Position numbers and translations under genes: made by a program
Shown: positions 49,595 to 59,018 of the stretch, in pieces
How the letters are laid out: each line of letters starts with the position of its first letter
How positions within the stretch are numbered: position 1 is the stretch's first letter
Assembly: GCA_015069165.1 (NCBI GenBank)
Contig: SVJD01000006.1
Location: forward strand, 1 to 64,000
Direction of reading: 5' to 3'
DNA: 64,000 bases
From: Oscillospiraceae bacterium
GTDB taxonomy: Bacteria; Bacillota; Clostridia; UBA1212; UBA1255
Notes under the pieces: generated by a model
Databases searched by the model: none
The model's input: the letters and a program-made list of their open reading frames with translations, nothing else
Told to the model about the DNA's origin: nothing

Positions 49595-51892
49595 ATGGAT
49601 TACAGTTTGAAAGAAGTCGCAGGAAGAATCAAGGATCTGCGAGAGGCAAAGGGATACACACAAGAAAAACTCGCTAAGCTTTGCGGTGTGACAGTTGAAG
49701 AATATCAGGTTTTGGAAAAAGGCGAAACCGACTTTAGCTTTACTTTTATTTACAAATGCGCAAAAGCATGCGATGTAGAAGTTGTAGATTTACTTGAAGG
49801 CAGAAGCACAACACTTACTTCATTTGCTATCACAAGAAAGGGAGAGGGACTTAAAATTTTAAAGCAACACGGAGTTGAATATAACAACCTTGCTCCGAAG
49901 TTTAAAGATAAACTTGCAGAACCTTTCCTCGTAAAATTTCCGTATCTTCCGGAAGAACAAAACACACCGATGAAGCTTAACTCCCATAACGGTCAGGAGT
50001 TTGATGTTATCGTTAAGGGTTCACTTAAAGTACAAGTTGGTAATCATGTAGATATTCTTAACGAAGGTGATTCAATTTTCTATAACAGCCTTATACCTCA
50101 CGGTATGGTTGCAGTAAGTGAAGGCGGTTGTGAATTTCACGCTGTAGTTCTTAATCCTCAGGACGGTCTTGTAACTGAGGAATATCCGGAAGCTCCGTTT
50201 GTTGCGGCAAAAGCAGTTGAGAAAAAAACAACAACAACGGTTGCCGATAATTTCGTTGAATCATATTATGATGAAAATGGAGTATTTAACGGCATCAAAT
50301 TCAAAAATGAAGATAAGTTTAACTTTGCATTTGACTGTGTTGATGCCATTGCAGAAAAGACACCTGATAAACTTGCAATGCTGTGGGTTGCAAATGATAA
50401 GACAGACCGTAAATTTACCTTTATGGATATGAAACGATATTCCGCAAAGACAGCCAACTATTTTGAATCACTCGGAATCAAAAAAGGCGACACAGTAATG
50501 CTCGTACTCAAAAGACATTATCAATTCTGGTTCTGTATGCTTGCCTTGCATAAAATCGGTGCAATAGCAATTCCTGCAACAAATCAGCTCGTTGAGCACG
50601 ACTTTGATTACAGATATAAAGCCGCGAAAGTAAAAGCGATAGTTTGTACCGCAGACGGAGATGTATCTGTTGAGGCAGAAAAAGCCGCAGCAAATTACCC
50701 GGAAATGCTTAAAATCTTGGTAGGAGGTAAAAAAGAAGGGTGGCACGATTATAATGTTGAAATGGAACGTTTCAGCACACACTATGATCGTAATGAAAAT
50801 TCTCCTTGCGGAGAAGAACCTATGCTTATGCTCTTCACATCCGGTACAACAGGATATCCCAGAATTGCAACACATTCTTTCAAGTATGCGTTGGGCCATT
50901 ATCCCACAGCAAAACATTGGCATAATGTAAATCCGGACGGTTTGCACTTTACAATTTCCGACACCGGTTGGGGTAAAGCACTTTGGGGCAAACTTTACGG
51001 TCAGTGGCTCTGCGAAGCAGGCGTATTTACCTACGACTTTGACAGATTCCGCTCTGAAGATATTTTGCCTATGTTTGCGAAATATCACATTACGACTTTC
51101 TGCGCACCGCCGACAATGTACAGATTCTTTATTAAAGAAGATTTGTCAAAATATGACTTATCCTCAATTGAATACGCCACAACAGCAGGCGAAGCACTCA
51201 ATCCGGAAGTGTTCAATCAATTCAAAAAAGCAACAGGGCTTACTATTATGGAAGGCTTTGGTCAGACAGAAACTACTTTGTCTATAGCAAACTTTGTAGG
51301 TTCAACACCAAAAATCGGCTCTATGGGCAGACCGAGTCCCCTTTACGATGTTGTGGTTCTTGACCCGGACGGAAATCAGTGCAAAACAGGAGATACGGGC
51401 GAGATTTGTATTCGCACAAAAGACAATGTACCTTGCGGACTCTTTATAGGTTATTATTTAGATGCAAAAAAGACAAAAGAAGTTTGGCATGACGGTTACT
51501 ATCATACAGGCGACCAAGCAACAATGGACGAGGACGGATACCTCTGGTATGTTGGCCGTATAGATGACGTTATCAAATCATCCGGTTACCGCATCGGACC
51601 TTTCGAAATAGAAAGTGTTATTATGGAACTTCCTTATGTTTTGGAATGTGCGGTTACTCCGGTTCCTGATGAAGTACGCGGCCAAATAGTAAAAGCAACT
51701 ATTGTTCTTGTAAAAGGAAAAGAGGGAACAGATGAGCTTAAAAAGGAAATTCAGGAGTATGTTAAGACACATACTGCACCTTATAAGTATCCGAGAATAG
51801 TTGAGTTTGTAACAGAACTTCCCAAGACCATAAGCGGTAAGGTAAGACGTGTGGAAATTCGTAAAAACGATTTGGAAAAAATACAAAAATAA
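49595..51892 (+). CDS. XRE-HTH + cupin + AMP-dependent acyl-CoA synthetase fusion
   Basis: N-term RIKDLREAKGYTQEKLAKLCGV (HTH_3); cupin NSHNGQEFDVIVKGSLKVQVGN..; ANL motifs LFTSGTTGYPR, EGFGQTET, YHTGDQA, SSGYRIGPFEIE, KTISGKVRR. Confidence 0.92.
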   Translation: MDYSLKEVAGRIKDLREAKGYTQEKLAKLCGVTVEEYQVLEKGETDFSFTFIYKCAKACDVEVVDLLEGRSTTLTSFAITRKGEGLKILKQHGVEYNNLAPKFKDKLAEPFLVKFPYLPEEQNTPMKLNSHNGQEFDVIVKGSLKVQVGNHVDILNEGDSIFYNSLIPHGMVAVSEGGCEFHAVVLNPQDGLVTEEYPEAPFVAAKAVEKKTTTTVADNFVESYYDENGVFNGIKFKNEDKFNFAFDCVDAIAEKTPDKLAMLWVANDKTDRKFTFMDMKRYSAKTANYFESLGIKKGDTVMLVLKRHYQFWFCMLALHKIGAIAIPATNQLVEHDFDYRYKAAKVKAIVCTADGDVSVEAEKAAANYPEMLKILVGGKKEGWHDYNVEMERFSTHYDRNENSPCGEEPMLMLFTSGTTGYPRIATHSFKYALGHYPTAKHWHNVNPDGLHFTISDTGWGKALWGKLYGQWLCEAGVFTYDFDRFRSEDILPMFAKYHITTFCAPPTMYRFFIKEDLSKYDLSSIEYATTAGEALNPEVFNQFKKATGLTIMEGFGQTETTLSIANFVGSTPKIGSMGRPSPLYDVVVLDPDGNQCKTGDTGEICIRTKDNVPCGLFIGYYLDAKKTKEVWHDGYYHTGDQATMDEDGYLWYVGRIDDVIKSSGYRIGPFEIESVIMELPYVLECAVTPVPDEVRGQIVKATIVLVKGKEGTDELKKEIQEYVKTHTAPYKYPRIVEFVTELPKTISGKVRRVEIRKNDLEKIQK

Positions 51893-51900
51893 ACAGTTAA

Positions 51901-51936
51901 GCTGCCATTCTGACATAACAGAATGGCAGTTTTTTC
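51901..51936 (+). terminator. Rho-independent terminator
   Basis: GCTGCCATTCTG-ACATAA-CAGAATGGCAG-TTTTTT. Confidence 0.9.
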
Positions 51937-51998
51937 TTGAAAAAACAAACATAAGGTTGTATAATCAAAAAATAAAAATACGGAATGAGGATATAAAC

Positions 51999-54425
51999 AT
52001 GCTTAAAAAACATTTACGTTCCATTTTGAACATATCTATAGGTGTAGCTATAGCTTTGGTCGCTGTTTTATCTGTGGCTTTGCTTTCAGGTTGTGACGGT
52101 ACAACACCGGCACCGGCTGTTAAAACACCTGACCCGATAATAAATTTTGCAAATCCCGATAAGCAAGTGCTTACAGCAGGGGGAAATTCTCCTCAAATAC
52201 AAATACCTACTTATAACGAAGTTGCGGTTGACGCATTGGGCAGAAGTTTGCCTGACTATGATCAAGTCGGCGGACCTAAGGAGAATAAATACGTAGGTGT
52301 ATTTTATTTCTTATGGACATCCGACCGTAATTTGCATACAAGTTTTGATAACACGAAATTGATTGCGCAAAACCCCTCGTCGCCGAAACTCGGAGGCAGA
52401 AATGTGTATCATTGGTGGGCAGAGCCCGAGACAGGTTATCATGATGCAGGTGATACTTGGCAGATAAAGAGAGATTTGTATTATTTGTCCGCTGCCGGTG
52501 TTGACTTCTTGTATTTAGATTTTACTAACCAATATATATATGCAGATGCACTTACAAAACTTCTTGACGTGAGCCTTGAACTTCGTGAACAAGGAATTAT
52601 GACACCATATCTCGTACCATGGGCAGCCGGAGCAGATATTACGCCCGGTCCCGGTGTTGCCGGTCAAGACTTAGTGGATTTATATAAACAATTCTACAAA
52701 AATGAAAAATACGCAGACTTATGGTTCCATTGGGAAGGAAAACCTCTTGCTATATTGGTACCGCCGCTGGATGTTTTGGAAGCCACGGGAGATTCCGTAT
52801 TGGCAGAATGCAGGGAATACTTTACATTCAGAGTTGCTTGGACAAGAGATGTAACATGGCCGGGCGAAGAAGAAGGCCGTTGGTGCTGGCCGGACAATGA
52901 TATAGTAAATTACGGTTACTATTACGGTTGGGATGAAGATCCGAATAAGGCGGAATTTGCCGGAATCGGTTTGGCAGGCTTTGCCGATATGGGACACGGA
53001 AGAAGCGGAGAGTATTCAACTTCGCAATATCTTGATATTTTTTCAGAGTCGGAATATACGGGGCAAGGTATAGCATTCCGTGAGGCTTTTGATTTGGTAA
53101 TGGAAAAGAATCCCGAAGTAGAAGTAATAACCATTTCACGTTGGAACGAATGGATTGCAATGAATTTGGGAAAAAATGATTTCGGATTTGTAGATCAATA
53201 CAACCGTGAATTCAGCCGTGACATTGAGCCTGCGAAAAACGGATATACAGATAATTACTATTATCAAATGTGCGCTATAATCAGAGAATTTAAAGGGGTA
53301 AGCAAGGCTGATGTCAGCAGCGGAGAATCAAATCCTTATGCGGCGGGAGATTTCTCCAAATGGCAGGAAGTGAACCCGGTATATACTGATTTTACAGGAG
53401 ATACTTCCAAAAGAAATTATCAGGGTGCAGACAATAAGAGCCATTATACAAATAAAACAGGCAGAAACGATATTGTAGAGAGCCGTTTTGCTTATGACGG
53501 AGAGAATGTGTATTTTTATGCGCGTACTGCTGAGTCACTTACAAAGCACACAGGCGAAAATTGGATGCTTCTTTTCATTGATGCTGATAACAACAAAGAA
53601 ACAGGTTGGGAAGGATATGATTATCTCATAAATTATTCCGTATTTGATATTAACCGCACAGTAGTTTGCAAATATGAAAAAAATGTTTGGAAAGAAATAG
53701 GTATTACAGACTACAATTATGCGGGCAAAGAGATCCAGGTTAAAGTGCCCAGAGTTGCACTCGGTCTTACGGGTGACAATATTCAGATCGGTTTCCACTG
53801 GATGGATAATATTACAAATGTTTACAGTTTGTATGATTGGTTTACAACGGGAGACAGTGCTCCTGAGCGCAGAAATAATTATTATGTAAACGTAAGCAGT
53901 AAATTTACAGGTAATAAAGATGAAGATATCAGACAAAGAGAAGGAGCAAAGATTCAGTATATGCTCCCGGCAGACCTTAAAGATGAAAAAGTAAAAGAGG
54001 AATCTTTGAAAGAAGGTTTGACTGTTCAATATTATGATTTGCCTACAGGCTATACAAAACAACCGGAATTGTATTTGTTAGAGGCTAAGAAAAAGAATAA
54101 GAGTTTTGTTGAAAAAGTAAGCCTTGACGGTTTTGCAGAAAAAAGTCAAAACGGATGTTTCGCCCTGGGCTTTACAGGATGGATTTATGTGGAAAAAGAC
54201 GGCGAATATACGTTCTCTTTGAACTCTGATGACGGCAGTATGCTTTATATAAACGATAGACTTATCGTAGATAATGGCGGCTCGCGTTATGTTGAAAAGA
54301 AATCAGCCTCAATAGGTCTTGCGAAAGGATATCATAAGATTTCTTTGGAATATTTTGAAAGCGGAGACGGAAAGTCGGTGTTAGAATTCGACTCTGCAGG
54401 TTGTAAACTGTTTTCAGTGAAATAA
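51999..54425 (+). CDS. Lipoprotein: GH99/WbsX-like domain, CBM9-like domain, C-terminal PA14
   Basis: Lipobox LSGC; YVGVFYFLWTSDRN, GVDFLYLDFTNQY, ISRWNEWIAMNLG; PA14-like TGWIYVEKDGEYTFSLNSDDGSMLYINDRLIVDNGG. Confidence 0.75.
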   Translation: MLKKHLRSILNISIGVAIALVAVLSVALLSGCDGTTPAPAVKTPDPIINFANPDKQVLTAGGNSPQIQIPTYNEVAVDALGRSLPDYDQVGGPKENKYVGVFYFLWTSDRNLHTSFDNTKLIAQNPSSPKLGGRNVYHWWAEPETGYHDAGDTWQIKRDLYYLSAAGVDFLYLDFTNQYIYADALTKLLDVSLELREQGIMTPYLVPWAAGADITPGPGVAGQDLVDLYKQFYKNEKYADLWFHWEGKPLAILVPPLDVLEATGDSVLAECREYFTFRVAWTRDVTWPGEEEGRWCWPDNDIVNYGYYYGWDEDPNKAEFAGIGLAGFADMGHGRSGEYSTSQYLDIFSESEYTGQGIAFREAFDLVMEKNPEVEVITISRWNEWIAMNLGKNDFGFVDQYNREFSRDIEPAKNGYTDNYYYQMCAIIREFKGVSKADVSSGESNPYAAGDFSKWQEVNPVYTDFTGDTSKRNYQGADNKSHYTNKTGRNDIVESRFAYDGENVYFYARTAESLTKHTGENWMLLFIDADNNKETGWEGYDYLINYSVFDINRTVVCKYEKNVWKEIGITDYNYAGKEIQVKVPRVALGLTGDNIQIGFHWMDNITNVYSLYDWFTTGDSAPERRNNYYVNVSSKFTGNKDEDIRQREGAKIQYMLPADLKDEKVKEESLKEGLTVQYYDLPTGYTKQPELYLLEAKKKNKSFVEKVSLDGFAEKSQNGCFALGFTGWIYVEKDGEYTFSLNSDDGSMLYINDRLIVDNGGSRYVEKKSASIGLAKGYHKISLEYFESGDGKSVLEFDSAGCKLFSVK

Positions 54426-54446
54426 AACAACTAAGGGGTTTAGTTT

Positions 54447-55130
54447 ATGAATATAGCTTTAGTTCTTGCAGCAGGAAAGGGTACGCGTATGGGCGCGGCC
54501 ATTCCCAAGCAGTTTATAGAATATAAAGAAAAACCGATACTTGTGCACACACTCGAAGCATTTGCGAAACATTCAGACGTACACAAGATTTGCGTAATTT
54601 GTCCGGCTGATAATGTCGAGTACACAAAAGAACTTTTGCAAGAGTATAATATCCCCAAAATAGCGTGGGTTGAAGCCGGCGGAGCCAGCAGACGCGAATC
54701 GTCTTATATTGGGGTAGCCCGTTTGGCGAAGGAGTTCGGCGAAAATGACGTTGTAATGATACACGACGGAGCAAGACCGAATGTTTCGGAGCGCATTATA
54801 TCGGAAAACATTGAAGCTGCTGCAAAATTCGGTGCGTGTGAAACAGCAATACCAAGTCAGGATACTATTGCTGTTTCGGAAGACGGACAGAAAATTTCCG
54901 GCATACCCGACAGAAGCAAAATGTATAATGTACAGACTCCCCAATCTTTTAAAATCGGTATAATTTTAAAAGCTCACCAATCATGGATGGAAAGAGATGG
55001 CGGAAATGCTACCGATGATGCTGCCCTTGTCATGGCAGACGGGCTCGATGTGTATTTGGTAAAGGGCGAAAAAAACAACCTGAAAATCACAACTGAGGAG
55101 GACTTGCGAATATTATACAGCATAACGTAA
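54447..55130 (+). CDS. ispD: 2-C-methyl-D-erythritol 4-phosphate cytidylyltransferase
   Basis: LAAGKGTRMGAAIPKQFIEYKEKPILVHTLEAF, VMIHDGARPNVS, QTPQSFK, TDDAALV. Confidence 0.96.
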   Translation: MNIALVLAAGKGTRMGAAIPKQFIEYKEKPILVHTLEAFAKHSDVHKICVICPADNVEYTKELLQEYNIPKIAWVEAGGASRRESSYIGVARLAKEFGENDVVMIHDGARPNVSERIISENIEAAAKFGACETAIPSQDTIAVSEDGQKISGIPDRSKMYNVQTPQSFKIGIILKAHQSWMERDGGNATDDAALVMADGLDVYLVKGEKNNLKITTEEDLRILYSIT

Positions 55131-55151
55131 AAATTCGGAGGTGCCTTTGTG

Positions 55152-55367
55152 ATGGAAAAATCGCTTTGCGTGTTTAAAACACACAATCAAGCGGTGGCGG
55201 CATGGAGTCATTTGAAACGTGCAGGAATAGATTGCACACTGGTCCGCACACCGCAAAATTTGGCAAAAGAGAAAACGTGCTCGTACAGTGTTTCGATTTC
55301 TGCAGAATATATCGAAAAAGCAAGAGTGATTTTACAGAAAAATACACTTGATTTTTATATTGTGTAA
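55152..55367 (+). CDS. DUF3343 family protein
   Basis: Short ORF CVFKTHNQAVAAWSHLKRAGIDCTLVRTPQNLAKEKTCSYSVSI typical of DUF3343. Confidence 0.8.
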   Translation: MEKSLCVFKTHNQAVAAWSHLKRAGIDCTLVRTPQNLAKEKTCSYSVSISAEYIEKARVILQKNTLDFYIV

Positions 55368-55384
55368 ATATATAATTTAGCCAT

Positions 55385-55562
55385 GGAAAGCTCAGAAGGC
55401 TTCCTGGAGTGTTCGACGAGAACCTATATTTTGAACCTACATCATATAAACGGGAATCCAAGTTAGATGTTTTAGAAATCAGGCCACATATAATTTCGAT
55501 TTGTTCGGCAGTGGAAGATTGACACAACACACAGGATACCCACCTAGCTTAGCTAGGTGTCA
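55385..55562 (+). ncRNA. ssrS: Candidate 6S RNA-like structured RNA
   Basis: About 180-nt noncoding gap; CTTCC(T)GGAGTGTTCG..TTCGGCAGTGGAAG closing elements, 3' hairpin CACCTAGC-TTA-GCTAGGTG. Identification by resemblance only. Confidence 0.5.
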
Positions 55563-55629
55563 AAATATCGGGGCGGCACTTTGGGAGCCTTTTTGTGTAT
55601 TTATTTGAATAATCAGAGGAGATTGTAAA

Positions 55630-55920
55630 ATGGCTTGTACAGAAAAATATATTTTGAATAGCGAATTACAAGAAATGCAATTGGGAGAGGGAGAAGGAGA
55701 AGGCACCGTGTTGTATGATCCTGCTACAGAAAATACCCACGTGCTTGACGAAGTTGCACAAGACATAATCGAAATGTTCAAAAATCCTTCTGCCATAGAA
55801 GAAGCTGTGTCAAAGCTTGCAACCATATATGACGAAAAAGAAGAAATAATAGATAAAGATGTGAGAGAGTTTATTGTTACAGCGTTAAGCAATAACATAC
55901 TTTTAACTGTTGAAGAATAA
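55630..55920 (+). CDS. PqqD-like peptide-binding (RRE) protein
   Basis: 96 aa; EGEGTVLYDPATENTHVLDEVAQDIIEMFKNPSAIEEAVSKLATIYD..IDKDVREFIVTALSNNIL is PqqD-like. Confidence 0.8.
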   Translation: MACTEKYILNSELQEMQLGEGEGEGTVLYDPATENTHVLDEVAQDIIEMFKNPSAIEEAVSKLATIYDEKEEIIDKDVREFIVTALSNNILLTVEE

Positions 55921-55935
55921 AAATTCAAAGCAGAT

Positions 55936-56835
55936 ATGGACATACTTTTTTACACCAGGGAAAAGTGTAAATATGCAATGACAGTTATAACTGACGACAA
56001 AAACATTGCGGAAATATTCCAAAAGCGATATTTTTGCAATAAAATTTCGTCGGAAAATTTTGCATTGGCAAAGACTTGTGCAGAATTTGAGGAACTTTTT
56101 ACCAAAATACAGGCGGAGCTTCCAAAAAAATCATCAGTGTTTTGTTACAACAGCGGCGAGAAAAAAGCATTTTTTATAGAATCAGAGCGGAAAACGGTAC
56201 TTACCGTTGATTTTTCGTTGCCCCAAGAATTATTACCTATCCAAGTTTTAGAAAATTTGTTATATATATCGTTCATTCCCGAAGACAGTGTACTTGCTCT
56301 GCACGGTGCGGCGGTAGCAAAAGACGGCAAAGCGTACTTACTGTTGGCCTCTACTACTAGCGGAAAGTCCACGTTGACCGCTTTTTTGTGGAAAAAAGCA
56401 GGGTATGAATATATAACCGATGACGAAATATTTATTTCGCGCAAAGACAGATGTGTGCTGCCCGTGAGAAAAAATTTATCACTCAGACAGGGCGGATATG
56501 ATTTTTTAAATATGGAATTTGAAAAAGAATACCCGATTTTTGACGGCAAAGCACATACACATTTAATAGTGCCCCAAGAAGAGTTGAAATTCCCTAAATA
56601 TGAAATAGAAAAAATAGTATTTTTGGCAGGATATGGCAGTGAAGAGCCGTATTTTATCAAAACACAGCCGAGAGAGGCCTTTTCCAAACTGCTTAAAGGA
56701 CAGCTTTCCGGCAAGAATTTTGGAGAAAATGTAGCAGAAAAATATAAGATTTTAACTGAATTGGCACAAAAATCTTATGAAATGAGGTATTCTGATTTAT
56801 GGACGGCAGAAAAATACTTAAAACACTTACCATAA
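55936..56835 (+). CDS. HPr kinase/phosphorylase-like P-loop protein
   Basis: ALHGAAVAKDGKAYLLLASTTSGKSTLTAFLWKKAGYEYITDDEIFI; divergent N-terminal domain. Confidence 0.8.
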   Translation: MDILFYTREKCKYAMTVITDDKNIAEIFQKRYFCNKISSENFALAKTCAEFEELFTKIQAELPKKSSVFCYNSGEKKAFFIESERKTVLTVDFSLPQELLPIQVLENLLYISFIPEDSVLALHGAAVAKDGKAYLLLASTTSGKSTLTAFLWKKAGYEYITDDEIFISRKDRCVLPVRKNLSLRQGGYDFLNMEFEKEYPIFDGKAHTHLIVPQEELKFPKYEIEKIVFLAGYGSEEPYFIKTQPREAFSKLLKGQLSGKNFGENVAEKYKILTELAQKSYEMRYSDLWTAEKYLKHLP

Positions 56836-58934
56836 TGAAATTAAAGCAAAACGATAATGTTTTGCAGGTGGGCGGGTATAGTATGATTCCTCTGCTGGTT
56901 GCCGGGGATTTTATCCGTATAAAAGAACAAGATAAATACGAAATAGGCGATATTGTTGTTTGCGTTGATGACAGAAGCGGCAAAGTCGGACTTCTGGTAC
57001 ACAGAGTTATTTATATACGCAAAAAGGACGGTAAAATTATTTATGTCATAAAAGGCGACAATGCGGTGGCGGCAGAATATATAGAGAGTGATTTTTGCTT
57101 GGGTAAAGTAACGGAAATCACAAACAGAAATGGTAAAAAACTCGAGGTGAATACACCGAGCGAGAAAGATATGCAAATAGTTGAGCTTTCAAGAAAAGTT
57201 TACCGAATTTACCAAAAAACGGGTGACCCTACAGTAGCATTCAGCAGTGCACCTCACATGGAAATTTATGATAGGGCGCCTGATTTTATGAAAGAATGCG
57301 TTTTTGCGGCGCAAAAAGAAATGATAAAAAGAGCGGCAGAGCTTGTGCAAGGTTTACCGCCTTCACCGCCTGACCCTAAATTTGAATTTACAAAAGATTA
57401 TTATGCCTTGCTTGCTTTTCACAGAGTAATGAATGTGTTGGAACCTTATGTTATTGAGGGTAGCGGGCGTTTCGGAAAGCATATAAAACTCTCTAAAGCC
57501 AGAAATTTGTCACTTGCAAGAAGACGTTTGATTAAAGCAAAAGAGATTATTGAAGCTTTTGAAAGAGAAAACATCAAATATCTCGTATTTAAAGGCTTTG
57601 CAACTTCATATTTTATTTTCGGGAATCCCAATATACGAGAATGTGATGATATTGATTTCCTGATTTTGCCGGAAGATGTACAAAGAGCTCACGAAATATT
57701 AGGAGAATTGGGCTATTGTTACCATGACGAGAGAGGTTTTTACAAACCGGAGATACCCGAAGAACATTATCGAACACATTTAAAACCGTATGTACACGAA
57801 AAAGATTTGAATACGGTAGAGCTTCACACTGCCATTTTTACAGAGGAAAAATATACTCCTGCGGTTTTGGAAAACAGACAAAAAATTGACATAAATGGTA
57901 TGGGTGTTTATGTTTTAAAGGATGTTGAAGCTTTTGTTTGCCAGTTATTCATTACGGCTGTTGACGATTACGGAACGGCTAATATGACATACGAAATGGA
58001 TCCGAATATTTTTTTGCAGTTAAAATTCCGTAATTACCTTGATATAGCAATTATGGCAAAAAAATGCGCGGAAATTCCGTCAGAAGAAATAATAGAAACC
58101 GCAATGAAATACAATGTGAATTTCCAGATGTTTTTTGCTTTGGATTTTACTTGTAAAATGTTTGATTATGCGGAATTTACAGAGCCTTTGCGTAAACTTC
58201 GCGACAGATTTACAGAAAACGAGCAATTAGAGCCGAGTATGTACGATTTGCCGATAGATGTACAAGATTGTTTACGCAGTCCGTTTAAAATGAAAATGAA
58301 CGGCAAAGCTCTTTGTTATTTAAGAGATTCATATATTTTTTCATCACATTGGCGCAGGGTGCAAAAAAGGATAGAAAGCGAAGAAATTCCGCAATTAGAA
58401 CAGCAAGTTATAAATATGCCTACAGCAGAAGGTGTGATACAAAAAGTAAAAAAGACCTCAGCGGGCGTAGTTATAGAGAACGAAATAGATATTTCGCAAA
58501 GAACAGATGAATTTATATTTGTTATAAAGAGATTGTTGGAAGAAAAGTGCAGAAAGCCGGAAGATTACGGCTATGAAGTGCGTTTTTTGTATGTAAATAA
58601 AAAAGAAGGCTATATGCGAAAAGGAAAAATAATGCAAAATATGCACTTGGATATGGAAGAATTGACAGATGAAGTAATCGCTTATATTCGGAAAACACGG
58701 CAAAAGTCAAGAATTTCCCTATATATAGGCAAAAAACGGACTTTTGACAACCTTTCTGAAAATAAAAAAATCACAACAAAATTTAATATGTCAAAAGAAA
58801 TATTTTTGCCTAAAAAAAGCACAAATTTCATAGTATATTCCACTGATATTCTTGATTTGGAATATGCCAAATTAAAGAAAATAACCTCTATAAATGAAAA
58901 AGAGGAAAATATCATAAAAATTTCATTTGACTAA
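56835..58934 (+). CDS. S26B signal-peptidase-like domain fused to PF14907-like nucleotidyltransferase
   Basis: GGYSMIPLLVAGDFI, LLVHRVIYI, VIKGDNAVA (Ser/His S26B signature), then YLVFKGFATSYFIFGNPNIRECDDIDFLI nucleotidyltransferase motif. Confidence 0.75.
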   Translation: MKLKQNDNVLQVGGYSMIPLLVAGDFIRIKEQDKYEIGDIVVCVDDRSGKVGLLVHRVIYIRKKDGKIIYVIKGDNAVAAEYIESDFCLGKVTEITNRNGKKLEVNTPSEKDMQIVELSRKVYRIYQKTGDPTVAFSSAPHMEIYDRAPDFMKECVFAAQKEMIKRAAELVQGLPPSPPDPKFEFTKDYYALLAFHRVMNVLEPYVIEGSGRFGKHIKLSKARNLSLARRRLIKAKEIIEAFERENIKYLVFKGFATSYFIFGNPNIRECDDIDFLILPEDVQRAHEILGELGYCYHDERGFYKPEIPEEHYRTHLKPYVHEKDLNTVELHTAIFTEEKYTPAVLENRQKIDINGMGVYVLKDVEAFVCQLFITAVDDYGTANMTYEMDPNIFLQLKFRNYLDIAIMAKKCAEIPSEEIIETAMKYNVNFQMFFALDFTCKMFDYAEFTEPLRKLRDRFTENEQLEPSMYDLPIDVQDCLRSPFKMKMNGKALCYLRDSYIFSSHWRRVQKRIESEEIPQLEQQVINMPTAEGVIQKVKKTSAGVVIENEIDISQRTDEFIFVIKRLLEEKCRKPEDYGYEVRFLYVNKKEGYMRKGKIMQNMHLDMEELTDEVIAYIRKTRQKSRISLYIGKKRTFDNLSENKKITTKFNMSKEIFLPKKSTNFIVYSTDILDLEYAKLKKITSINEKEENIIKISFD

Positions 58935-58965
58935 AAATCGAATATATATTACAATAAATGTAATA
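58927..58965 (+). promoter_or_regulatory. Promoter with overlapping inverted repeat
   Basis: TTGACT-17 bp-TACAAT; TATTACA-ATAAA-TGTAATA (58947-58965) covers the -10. Confidence 0.65.
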
Positions 58966-59018
58966 GTTAAACTTCTGTGGAAGAAAAAACGCTTCTCGGA
59001 AAAAAAGGGGGAATTTCA

